Part shown: positions 7,424 to 15,566 of the stretch, piece after piece
Position numbering within the stretch: the first letter of the stretch is position 1
How the letters are laid out: each line of letters begins with the position of its first letter
Source: Phycisphaerae bacterium
GTDB lineage: Bacteria > Planctomycetota > Phycisphaerae > Sedimentisphaerales > UBA12454
NCBI GenBank assembly: GCA_041652575.1
Contig: JBAZHC010000015.1
Location: 14,710-78,709 of the forward strand
Direction: 5' to 3'
DNA length: 64,000 nucleotides
Made by a program: the position numbers and the translations under genes
The notes under the pieces: model-generated
Seen by the model: the letters and a program-made list of their open reading frames with translations, nothing else
Database searches by the model: none
What the model was told of the DNA's origin: nothing

Positions 7424-8998
7424 TTAGAGAAAATTCTTTATCAAGAGCATTGCTTTGCTTCGACCAGTATGGCACAGACGATACTTAATTTTATTATTTT
7501 GACTATGTATTTCAAAATATGGATGAAATCTTTGATTGAAATATCTGCTAACATTGTTCTTATTTGTTTTAATACTATTGGGAAAACAATCATTTATTTT
7601 ATGTGCTATTTCCGTTGTCGTTAAGTATTGATTTTCTCTCAGCAAAGCTAGCAAGATGGCATCCTCTAAATCTTTTGGCCTTTCTTTAGGAATATTTGAC
7701 AAAATTTTATTTTTTGATTCAGAAATTTGCGGATACTTCTTTAAAAAACTATTATAATAACTATTAAAATCGGAATTATTATAGATAATATCAGATTTCA
7801 ATTTGGTTTTGATTTTTTGTAATCCCATTTTTATTTGTTGGCTATCACGGTCACGAAATTCTTTTTCCGTATCGATATCTCCTTTGCGCTTTCTTTTTAA
7901 ATTTCTCTGAAATCTTTTTTCAAAATCAGCACCTATGAAAATCTGATAGACTTTATTGAGCCCTTTATAGTTAGATATAAAAATTTCAACTTCCTTCGGA
8001 GACCGAAAACCTGTGATAATAAATGGAACATCTTTTATTTTATCTAAATGAGAAAGAGTTTGTTCGACTACAATAGATGGTGAATCTATTAAAACTTTTT
8101 CTGCAAAATCTGCAATATTAACTGATGAATTTATTCCATGCCTTTCATAAAAACTCAAATGCATGAAATCGCTAGCTTCTATGTGATAATAGTTATATTT
8201 ATCACTTAAAAATTCACCAAGAGTTGTTTTACCAGCGCAAGGCAATCCACAAACTAAAAAAGCAGGGGTGTCAAAGAGAGATAACGTTTTTTGTATAATG
8301 TTTTCTTTTTTACTGTTTTTAATCTTAATATCTAAAAAGGTTAGCATTTTTTTAAAGGCGCCAGCTCTAAAGTCGTATTGATCTGCGTCTTTAATTGGCA
8401 ACATACTAATCGGGTACTTACAACCTTGGGGGACAAACCATTTATTAAATGATTTGTTATCAAGCCAAGGGTAAAGATCATTTGTTTTAATATTGTATTC
8501 TTTTTCTGTAATAGTACCATACTCTGCACTTGTAAACCTCTTGTAACCTTCACCTTCTCGCCAATACTTTGGCAAATATAATAAGATGTCAGAACGTACA
8601 ATTACTCTTCTATCATTACCGTGTTCTTTTAATAGTTTGTCAACTGAGGTAAAATCGTGTTCTTTCATCCAAAATTTTATTTCAGTGCCTGGGACTTCTT
8701 CTGAGCTTGTACTTAATGCATTTATGATTACAGAAGTATCTTCGATAAAAAAAACTTCATCCAGCATTGAGTAAACGTCTTTTTGTGTTTTCGAAAGTTT
8801 TTGTTTTTTCTTTAAACGTCTTTCTATTGCGTTTTTAATACTTTCGTTGAGTAAATTATCTCTATCTGGTATACGCGGCTCATTATATGCGACACCATAA
8901 TCTGATTTTAAAATTATATCAATGTCATGTTTCCGACATAAATAACGTGCATGTTGAAACTTCGTTCGATTAGAAGTAAGAAAAAGTAATTTAAACAT
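7424..8998 (-). CDS. HAM1-like NTP pyrophosphatase / P-loop kinase / winged-helix fusion
   Basis: A 524-residue three-part protein. Residues 1-~222 resemble HAM1/RdgB house-cleaning pyrophosphatases, which hydrolyse non-canonical purine NTPs: LLFLTSNRTKF at the start (substrate loop), FFIEDTSVIINAL at 83-95 (the EDSG-type metal acid) and YDFRAGAFKKML near 208-219 (the SHRxxA position). A second enzyme follows: Walker A GLPCAGKTT at 251-259 and a small-kinase-like fold to ~425 (FIITGFRSPKE). Residues ~443-508 look like a winged helix (LTTTEIAHKIND, NNVSRYFNQR). It is the last gene of the cassette and overlaps the GHMP gene by 8 nt. I know of no characterised protein with this order. Domain calls are by eye. 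Confidence 0.7.
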   Translation of the reverse strand: MFKLLFLTSNRTKFQHARYLCRKHDIDIILKSDYGVAYNEPRIPDRDNLLNESIKNAIERRLKKKQKLSKTQKDVYSMLDEVFFIEDTSVIINALSTSSEEVPGTEIKFWMKEHDFTSVDKLLKEHGNDRRVIVRSDILLYLPKYWREGEGYKRFTSAEYGTITEKEYNIKTNDLYPWLDNKSFNKWFVPQGCKYPISMLPIKDADQYDFRAGAFKKMLTFLDIKIKNSKKENIIQKTLSLFDTPAFLVCGLPCAGKTTLGEFLSDKYNYYHIEASDFMHLSFYERHGINSSVNIADFAEKVLIDSPSIVVEQTLSHLDKIKDVPFIITGFRSPKEVEIFISNYKGLNKVYQIFIGADFEKRFQRNLKRKRKGDIDTEKEFRDRDSQQIKMGLQKIKTKLKSDIIYNNSDFNSYYNSFLKKYPQISESKNKILSNIPKERPKDLEDAILLALLRENQYLTTTEIAHKINDCFPNSIKTNKNNVSRYFNQRFHPYFEIHSQNNKIKYRLCHTGRSKAMLLIKNFL

Positions 8999-9992
8999 AT
9001 ATAATTCTTCTTCCGCTATTTGAAGGTTTAGTAATTAATAACTCACAATTAATTTCCCCATTTTTCAACTTTTTAATAATTTTTTTAACATTTTTTGCCA
9101 TAAAAAATAAGCTTGGTCCAAGACTTGACATGCCTACTGCTTCTGCTCCAAATTTATATAATTTTTGCTCAATATTAAAAAGTTTTTCCCCATATTGTTT
9201 TCTTTCCGATAATTTCCAAGCACACTGCTGAATTGATTTAAGTGCTAAACAAAAAGTCTTTTTGTCTTTTTCTTTAACAGCAGAATATAAACCATAGATT
9301 ACATTATAAAGAGTTTTATAAACTTCGCTGGAGGGAATTGGACAAGTTTTTTTAAAAAAATCTGCTTCTTCTTTTTCTGTTTTATGAGGGATGTCAGGAA
9401 TACATATTCCAATTTCCCATTCTGGCATTTCTAATCTTTGCATTAGTAAAGGCAAACTTTTCCTGTTTTCAGCTAATTGAGAAGGACGAAAGAAAAGATC
9501 TTTTTTTCGCCTTCCTAAGTCAATAATCATTCCTCCTTCAAAATATGTATTAATTCCAATTCCCGAGGTTCCTCCTCTGCCTGATGAAAAAACCAACTGT
9601 TCTCTTTTTGATTTCTTATTATTTAATAAATATAAGGCCTCTAAGCTGGCCAATCGAATGGCACTACTTGAGCCAAATCCAAAATGAGTAGGCATTTCAC
9701 CAATAATTCTGATTTTAATGTTGTATTTAGCATTTATCTTTTGTTTTTCTTTGTTTACAATTTTTTCGATACGATTGACTTCTGGTTTTTGAAAGGGAGT
9801 TCTTCGCATATCATTAAAACTAAATTTATCAGATTTTGAGAAATTAATCTTTAGAGATGGCTTTTGAATAGAAAAACCTATTCCTCCATTAATACGGTAC
9901 CCATTATTATCCATACCAATAAGGGTAAGATGAAGACGAGGATTTATCTTAATAGTCATTGAGTTTAAAGACATTAATTGGCATCTTTCCAT
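8991..9992 (-). CDS. GHMP-family enzyme of the beta-RFAP synthase (MptG) type
   Basis: A 333-residue protein. RLHLTLIGMDNNGYRINGGIGF (given here as positions 19-40), GFGSSSA (105-111), GRGGTSGIG (138-146) and GMSSLGPSLFF near the C-terminus match the diagnostic blocks of beta-ribofuranosylaminobenzene-5'-phosphate synthase. That GHMP-superfamily enzyme condenses PRPP with a 4-substituted benzoate in tetrahydromethanopterin synthesis. No other methanopterin genes are nearby. The start is uncertain: an internal ATG at 9972-9974 overlaps the upstream stop as TAATG and has GGAAAG ten bases ahead, so 9974 may be the real 5' end. Its role in this cassette is unknown. Confidence 0.72.
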   Translation of the reverse strand: MERCQLMSLNSMTIKINPRLHLTLIGMDNNGYRINGGIGFSIQKPSLKINFSKSDKFSFNDMRRTPFQKPEVNRIEKIVNKEKQKINAKYNIKIRIIGEMPTHFGFGSSSAIRLASLEALYLLNNKKSKREQLVFSSGRGGTSGIGINTYFEGGMIIDLGRRKKDLFFRPSQLAENRKSLPLLMQRLEMPEWEIGICIPDIPHKTEKEEADFFKKTCPIPSSEVYKTLYNVIYGLYSAVKEKDKKTFCLALKSIQQCAWKLSERKQYGEKLFNIEQKLYKFGAEAVGMSSLGPSLFFMAKNVKKIIKKLKNGEINCELLITKPSNSGRRIIYV

Positions 9993-10672
9993 TCAAATTC
10001 AAAATATTCAAGGTATGACTGTGCAAATATGCTACTCTTATCAGTATAAATTGTTGGGGTATTCTGACTAATTATATGAGGGTAAATTGGCCCCACAAAA
10101 CAGTCATTATCAGCTCGAACTAGACTATGAAATGGAGAGTGAGAAAAATATTTCAGCTCAACAAGAGTATTATATTTAGTTTTGAGTGCCTCAATTAATC
10201 TCAAAGAAATTTTTGCACGATCTTTATCGTTCTGATTCCAAAGAAACTCCGGTTTGGGAAGTAGAAACTTCACGTGGACTCCTCTTCCTAAAGCTTCAAT
10301 TAGAGCCTTTTTGTCCGGTCTGGTGTCATCTGCAAAATCTTTCATAAATCGGGAAGCAGTATTTCCAAGCACATAGATTTCTTTTTTAGTCTTCTCGATT
10401 ACTGCTCTATAAAGAGCTTCTTCGTCTCGATAAGAGAGGACCTTTTTAATGCCTAATTTCTTAACCCTTTCTATTTCATTGTGTTCGGTTGCCATTAGTA
10501 AAAGCTGTAACCATCCAACAAAAAGCCCTGTTGCTACACCTCCTAATAGCGTTGTAATTTTTATGTTCGACTCATAAAAATACCATACCGTAATGACTAA
10601 TATAATGATCAAGACCAGCCAATATATAATCCTATATAAGTATATATTAAAATATTTCCTAAAAAATTCCAT
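9974..10672 (-). CDS. Membrane-anchored PLD-like domain protein
   Basis: A 232-residue protein. Two hydrophobic helices occupy residues ~12-32 and ~38-60; the rest is cytosolic. The pattern KKEIYVLGNTASRF, then ALGRGVHVKFLLPKP, then FHSLVRADNDCFVGP resembles phospholipase-D-like domains, where one strand presents a His followed by an acidic residue. Here the canonical HxK lysine is not visible (HSLV), so nuclease or lipase activity is doubtful. The C-terminus (FAQSYLEYFEFEWKDA) is typical of PLD-like effector domains. It lies between the DNA methyltransferase and the GHMP gene in the cassette. Function unknown. Confidence 0.5.
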   Translation of the reverse strand: MEFFRKYFNIYLYRIIYWLVLIIILVITVWYFYESNIKITTLLGGVATGLFVGWLQLLLMATEHNEIERVKKLGIKKVLSYRDEEALYRAVIEKTKKEIYVLGNTASRFMKDFADDTRPDKKALIEALGRGVHVKFLLPKPEFLWNQNDKDRAKISLRLIEALKTKYNTLVELKYFSHSPFHSLVRADNDCFVGPIYPHIISQNTPTIYTDKSSIFAQSYLEYFEFEWKDAN

Positions 10673-10681
10673 AATGACTCC

Positions 10682-11794
10682 TTATTTTACATATGAAGAT
10701 AATTTATCAACACCTATCAATAAATATTCTTTGTGAAAACCATTATTTTTATTTAGGGCATAATCATATTTTTTCCCGGGAACTAAAAAAACTTTTTTCT
10801 TAAACTTGTTCAGTAATTTAGCGAGTTTTGCCTTGGAAGGAATTCCAGGCTCCTTGTAAGAAACAACAATGGTAGATTTTTTAAAAACATCAAATAATTT
10901 CTCAAATGCAGAAATATTTAATATAGGTGAAATCCATTCGTTCTGCCCATCTTCTGCTAAACAAAGATTTTTAGAATTATAGTCAATCCGTTCGCCCCAG
11001 TTATCCTTATTGCAAGCACCTTCCAAGAAATGATAAAATTTAAGATAATTAACCTCTGAGCCGCTAGCTTCTTTTCTAATATATGGAGGATCAACATAAA
11101 TCAGATCAAATTCTTTTCTATTATTCAAATTAGAAACATCTAAATTGAGTGCTAGATGTTTCTCGCCATTGTCAAAAACATGAGTATTTAATTCATCACA
11201 GAAATATCTGAAGTAAGTGTCGAATGAGCCTTCCCATGATGTTTTATTACCAAAACTTCTTTTAACATTATTTAAACGCAATCGCAAATTTGCTCTATGA
11301 AACAGGTTGAATGGCCGTTTCTTGAGCGCGCTTTGGCAAAAAGCATAAAATGCTAAGGCCCTCTTGTATTGTTTAATTTTCTCAGGGTAAATATCGGGGA
11401 AATTATTCCAATTACACAAAAATCTATCTATCCACTCGTTTTCTTCATCTGTATAATAAATATTTTTAAAAGTATTTTGGACAAAATTTGAATACTTAAT
11501 CTTTTTGTGTTTGGTTAAAAAAAATTCGACATCCTCCATAGTAATCACAATTTCATTATTTTCAATTAAAGATTTACCAATATAGTAATTGAATTTAAGA
11601 TAATCATTATAAGTTACCTGCTTACCCATTTTTTTAAATAAATAACTAACGCTTGCAGTGCCACCAAATACATCTAATACCGACTTAAACTTTAAAGGAG
11701 AGATGTGTTTGTAAAGCCAAGGCAATAACTTTCTTTTACTACCTTGATAACGTGTCGTTGGCAAAATATTGAAATATATTTGCACTGGCTTCAT
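10682..11794 (-). CDS. D12-class DNA adenine-N6 methyltransferase
   Basis: A 370-residue protein with the Dam/FokI-type layout. The YQGSK start (residues ~16-20) is the characteristic D12 N-terminal motif, DVFGGTASVSYLF at 41-53 binds S-adenosylmethionine, and DPPY at 235-238 is the catalytic motif IV for adenine N6. The target site cannot be predicted. No recognisable restriction endonuclease is adjacent, so it may be an orphan, a partner of the PLD-like protein, or an epigenetic mark used by the cassette. It overlaps the upstream gene by 4 nt. Confidence 0.88.
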   Translation of the reverse strand: MKPVQIYFNILPTTRYQGSKRKLLPWLYKHISPLKFKSVLDVFGGTASVSYLFKKMGKQVTYNDYLKFNYYIGKSLIENNEIVITMEDVEFFLTKHKKIKYSNFVQNTFKNIYYTDEENEWIDRFLCNWNNFPDIYPEKIKQYKRALAFYAFCQSALKKRPFNLFHRANLRLRLNNVKRSFGNKTSWEGSFDTYFRYFCDELNTHVFDNGEKHLALNLDVSNLNNRKEFDLIYVDPPYIRKEASGSEVNYLKFYHFLEGACNKDNWGERIDYNSKNLCLAEDGQNEWISPILNISAFEKLFDVFKKSTIVVSYKEPGIPSKAKLAKLLNKFKKKVFLVPGKKYDYALNKNNGFHKEYLLIGVDKLSSYVK

Positions 11795-12447
11795 CTTATA
11801 TTTGACTCTTTGATTATATTTAATAATTCATTTTCAGATAAATTCATACTTATCCCAGGTTTCTTACTTAAATATTCCCAAATATTTTCGTTAGAAAGAT
11901 TATATGTTTGTCGAATGCCTTTAATAATATGTTTCAAATAATTACTCGAAGGTGGCAATACTTCTTTCGGATTAAAATCCCAATGTGCAGTTAAGGTAAA
12001 AATCGGAAATCCTTCTTCCGTACCTAAAAAAACTAATCTCCCATACCATGATTCCTTAACGGTCAAAGCGCCTATGTTTTTTGCTTCAAGAAAATCAATA
12101 TTAATTGTCTGTTTCATACCGACCTTGTTTTCCTGCCGAAATACATCTTCAAATTGCTCTTTAGTAATCAAATATTTTCTTCCCAATGTCCTAATTGAAG
12201 TGTCAATTTCTAAACCTAAAAAACCAACTGACTTATTTTCCCATTTTGGCGAACTTTTCGCGAAATATAATTGGAAAGGGATTGAAATCATTCCTCCATC
12301 CACAGCTGGAGTTTTATCACGACAGCCAACATCAAACACAGAAGTGCCTTCGGGAGTTCCTCCTTTTATATAACACGAGAAACGATATTCATTAAGATTG
12401 GTACCATATACAGCATACCATACGTTGTCTTTTTTGAAATCATTCAT
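11791..12447 (-). CDS. Gamma-glutamylcyclotransferase-like (AIG2-type) protein
   Basis: A 218-residue protein and the first gene of the cassette. Its N-terminus WYAVYGTNLNEYRFSCYI closely resembles the substrate-binding YGSNxxxxRF loop of GGCT/AIG2-like folds. The canonical catalytic Glu cannot be placed with confidence. The middle contains an EIDTSIRTLGRKYLIT segment and the C-terminal 50 residues look helical. The family name is based mainly on the first 30 residues, so treat it as fold-level only. Its stop overlaps the methyltransferase start (ATGA). Confidence 0.5.
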   Translation of the reverse strand: MNDFKKDNVWYAVYGTNLNEYRFSCYIKGGTPEGTSVFDVGCRDKTPAVDGGMISIPFQLYFAKSSPKWENKSVGFLGLEIDTSIRTLGRKYLITKEQFEDVFRQENKVGMKQTINIDFLEAKNIGALTVKESWYGRLVFLGTEEGFPIFTLTAHWDFNPKEVLPPSSNYLKHIIKGIRQTYNLSNENIWEYLSKKPGISMNLSENELLNIIKESNIR

Positions 12448-12619
12448 GATTTATCCAAATCTTTGTTTTTTTATTTGTGGTATTCTCCAAGAAATAGGGA
12501 TAGCTATGATTGTAGCCGGAAACATGGAAAAAGGCAAAGGGGAAAACTCCTGAAATTATTGTTGCCGAAACGGCAGTTTCGGGTAAATTAAGGCAATGAC
12601 GAAACACCCAGAAGACGTT

Positions 12620-15205
12620 TTAGCCAACCTTTTCAAAGGTGAAATTGTGGGCGTTGGCGTCGATTTTTATAGCATCGCCTTCGGCGAATTTACCTTCGAG
12701 TAATTCAGCGGCAAGTTTGTTTTCCAGTCTCTGCTGAATTGTTCTCTTTAGCGGCCTTGCGCCGAAAGAGGCGTCGTATCCTTCATCCATTAACTGCTTT
12801 TTAGCGTTTTCTGTAAATTCGACGTTTATATGTCTATCGCGCAGACGCTGCGCGAGATGGGCGAGCTGTATTTCGATAATTTTTTTAAGGTCGTCCTTGC
12901 TCAGCATATGGAACACGATACTTTCATCAATCCTGTTGAGAAACTCCGGCTTGAAATATTCTCTCAGGACTTCCTTGACGTGCGCTTCGATTTCCCAGTC
13001 GGCGCCTTTTTCTTCGGTAAGTTTTAATATCTGTTCGCCGGCGATATTGCTGGTCATTATTATAACGGTGTTTTTGAAATCGACCGTTCTGCCGTGGCCG
13101 TCAGTCAATCTGCCTTCGTCAAAAACCTGCAGCAGAACATTGAACACATCCGGATGCGCCTTTTCAACTTCATCGAGCAGAACAACCGAATAAGGTTTCC
13201 TGCGGACAGCTTCGGTTAATCTTCCGCCTTCTTCGTAGCCGACGTAGCCCGGCGGAGAACCAATAAGACGGGCGACGCTATGCTGCTCCATAAATTCGCT
13301 CATATCGACGCGAATCATGGCGTTGGAGTCGTTAAATAAAAATTCCGCCAGTGCCTTTGAAAGTTCGGTTTTGCCAACACCTGTCGGACCGAGAAACAGA
13401 AATACGCCGATGGGCCTGCCGGCATCGCCTAATCCTGCGCGATTTCTGCGGACGGCATCGCACAGTGCGCCGACAGCTTCGTCCTGCCCGACGACTCGTT
13501 TGTGGATTTCCTCTTCCATATGAAGCAGACGTTCTCGCTGGCCGCTCAGCAGTCTTGAAACCGGCACTCCAGTCCACTTCGAGACTATTTGCGCTATATG
13601 TTCTTCTGTAACTTCGTTGCGAATCATCTTGCCAGTATCGCTTTGGGCAAGCTGTTCTTCTTTTTTGTTCAGTTGTTTCTGAAGTTCGGCGATAGTGCTG
13701 TATTTGAGCCGGGCCGCCGCTTCGAGGTCTCCTTTGCGCTGCGCCTCGTCAAATTCATTATTGGCGCGGTCAATCTTTTCTTTAATCTGTTTTATCGAAT
13801 CGATGTCCGCTTTTTCGCCTTCCCATTTCGAGCTGAGTTCTTTATCCTGTTCCTGCAGTTCGGACAATTGCTTCTCAAGATTCTCAAGCCGTTTCTTGCT
13901 TGCGTGGTCGGACTCTTTTTTCAGAGCCTCCCTTTCAATCTGAAGCTGCATTGTTTTTCTGCGTATATCGTCGAGCTCCGCCGGCAGCGAATCGTTTTCA
14001 ATCCGCAGTTTCGACGCGGCCTCGTCAATCAAATCGATTGCCTTGTCCGGCAGCCATCTGTCGGAGATGTATCTGTTGGAAAGCGTCGCCGCCGCGACAA
14101 GAGCCGCATCGGTAATTCTTACGCCGTGATGTGTATCGTATCTGTCCTTGAGTCCCCGAAGTATCGCGATTGTTTCCTCGACGGAAGGGGGGTCAACCAG
14201 AATCGGCTGGAACCTTCTCTCCAGCGCCGCGTCTTTTTCGATATGTTTTCGGTACTCGTCTATTGTCGTTGCGCCGATACAGCGGAGTTCTCCGCGTGCA
14301 AGCGACGGCTTGAGTAAATTTCCGGCATCGACGGCGCCTTCGGCTTTTCCTGCGCCGACTATCGTATGCAGTTCGTCTATGAATAATATTATTCCGCCGT
14401 CCGATGCGATAACTTCCCTGAGAACCGCTTTGAATCTGTCCTCGAATTCGCCGCGGTATTTCGTACCGGCAATTAAAGTTCCCATATCGAGAGCGACTAC
14501 TTTTTTATTTTTAAGTCCCGCCGGGACATCGCCCGCGACTATTCTTTGTGCAAGACCTTCGACGATTGCCGTTTTGCCGACGCCCGGCTCGCCGATGAGA
14601 ACCGGATTATTTTTTGTCCGCCGATTCAAAACCTGCATACATCGCCTGATTTCATCTTCCCTTCCGATAACCGGGTCGAGCTTTCCCGCCCGTGCCATTT
14701 CGATAAGGTCGATGCTGTATCGTTCGAGAGCTTTGTATTTGCCTTCCGGGTTTTCATCGGTAACTTTTCCAGAGCCGCGGATTTGTTTCAGTGCAGCTTC
14801 TATTTGCTGGGTCGTTATGGAGTTGACGGTCAGGATTTCCTTGGCGTCGCTTTTAACCGACCCAAGCGACAGAAAAATATGTTCGACGCTTAAATATTCA
14901 TCGCCTATTTTGTCCGCGCGGTTCTGCGCGTCGAGAACTATCTGGTTAAGAACAGGGTCGGGCATAATCTGACCGCCTACATTTCCGGTAGCAAGCCTGT
15001 TGATTTCGCCGTTGGTCATTTCCCTTATTCGGCCGATATTGGCGCCGATTATTTTCAGTATCATAACCACTATGCCGTTGTCATCTCGCAGAACTGCTGC
15101 CAGCAAATGCAGAGGCGAAAGGGTGGTATTGGACTTTGCCATCGCGATTTGCTGTGCCGTGGCAAGGGCTTCCTGCGCTTTTAATGTAAATTTGTCAAAC
15201 TGCAT
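12620..15205 (-). CDS. clpB: ClpB protein disaggregase
   Basis: An 861-residue Hsp100 ATPase that cooperates with DnaK to rescue aggregated proteins. Order: Clp N-domain repeats (1-~145), first AAA+ module with Walker A GEPGVGKT near 207, a long coiled-coil middle domain (~410-525), second AAA+ module with GPTGVGKTE near 607 and [12 protein letters not shown], and a C-terminal ClpB D2-small domain. The length (usual 850-865) and the intact middle domain distinguish it from ClpA/ClpC. I see neither a CIRCE element nor an obvious heat-shock promoter upstream. A small CCGAAAC/GTTTCGG hairpin lies ~50 bp after the stop but lacks a T-tract. Confidence 0.97.
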   Translation of the reverse strand: MQFDKFTLKAQEALATAQQIAMAKSNTTLSPLHLLAAVLRDDNGIVVMILKIIGANIGRIREMTNGEINRLATGNVGGQIMPDPVLNQIVLDAQNRADKIGDEYLSVEHIFLSLGSVKSDAKEILTVNSITTQQIEAALKQIRGSGKVTDENPEGKYKALERYSIDLIEMARAGKLDPVIGREDEIRRCMQVLNRRTKNNPVLIGEPGVGKTAIVEGLAQRIVAGDVPAGLKNKKVVALDMGTLIAGTKYRGEFEDRFKAVLREVIASDGGIILFIDELHTIVGAGKAEGAVDAGNLLKPSLARGELRCIGATTIDEYRKHIEKDAALERRFQPILVDPPSVEETIAILRGLKDRYDTHHGVRITDAALVAAATLSNRYISDRWLPDKAIDLIDEAASKLRIENDSLPAELDDIRRKTMQLQIEREALKKESDHASKKRLENLEKQLSELQEQDKELSSKWEGEKADIDSIKQIKEKIDRANNEFDEAQRKGDLEAAARLKYSTIAELQKQLNKKEEQLAQSDTGKMIRNEVTEEHIAQIVSKWTGVPVSRLLSGQRERLLHMEEEIHKRVVGQDEAVGALCDAVRRNRAGLGDAGRPIGVFLFLGPTGVGKTELSKALAEFLFNDSNAMIRVDMSEFMEQHSVARLIGSPPGYVGYEEGGRLTEAVRRKPYSVVLLDEVEKAHPDVFNVLLQVFDEGRLTDGHGRTVDFKNTVIIMTSNIAGEQILKLTEEKGADWEIEAHVKEVLREYFKPEFLNRIDESIVFHMLSKDDLKKIIEIQLAHLAQRLRDRHINVEFTENAKKQLMDEGYDASFGARPLKRTIQQRLENKLAAELLEGKFAEGDAIKIDANAHNFTFEKVG

Positions 15206-15335
15206 CGTATTTCCTTTCCAACTCTAAGAATACATAGAGCAAAGAATATACCTAAATTGCGAAAAATATAAGTGTTTGACATACAACAGGTTGCAAAACA
15301 GGGCCGTTTCTATTTATATGCCAGTTTGGCAGTTT

Positions 15336-15566
15336 TTAAAAGACCATCGCCAAAAACAGCAGAAGCGTCCCGATAACTATTCCCGCAAAAGTTATCTGCG
15401 ACAGGCGGTTGTACCGGGCAAAGCCGGGGTGAGTATCCTGAAATTCCCAGTATATATCGTCGAAGTCGGAATCGTCCTTTGGACGGAGTTTAAGTTTTAC
15501 GTACAGATGCGCAATGACAGAAACGATTAAAAATAAACTGCCGAAAACTATCAAAAAAAATCTCAT
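15336..15566 (-). CDS. Small two-TM membrane protein, unknown
   Basis: A 76-residue protein with hydrophobic helices at ~3-23 and ~56-75 joined by an acidic loop (DDSDFDDIYWEF). Its start overlaps the alkaline phosphatase stop by 4 nt, so it is translationally coupled to that gene and probably co-expressed. I do not recognise a family. Confidence 0.6.
   Translation of the reverse strand: MRFFLIVFGSLFLIVSVIAHLYVKLKLRPKDDSDFDDIYWEFQDTHPGFARYNRLSQITFAGIVIGTLLLFLAMVF

Larger units (their letters stand above)
7349..12498 (-). other. AT-rich five-gene cassette, probably horizontally acquired
   Basis: Five minus-strand genes with overlapping or near-overlapping ends (4-nt overlap, 9-nt gap, 1- or 19-nt overlap, 8-nt overlap) read as one operon. 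Base composition changes visibly at both edges: codons are dominated by A/T third positions, unlike glnS, clpB and neighbours. Contents combine a DNA adenine methyltransferase, a membrane PLD-like protein and three enzymes suggestive of nucleotide or small-molecule chemistry. AAGAAATAGG flanks the block on both sides. No integrase or transposase is present. Confidence 0.55.

Noticed and set aside
12540..12600. CCGAAAC/GTTTCGG hairpin after clpB as a terminator
   Set aside because: Seven-bp stem but no T-tract in the clpB direction; not convincing as intrinsic termination.
13589..14317. 242-codon plus-strand frame antisense to clpB
   Set aside because: It mirrors the high-GC third positions of clpB, has no start signals and no family features.
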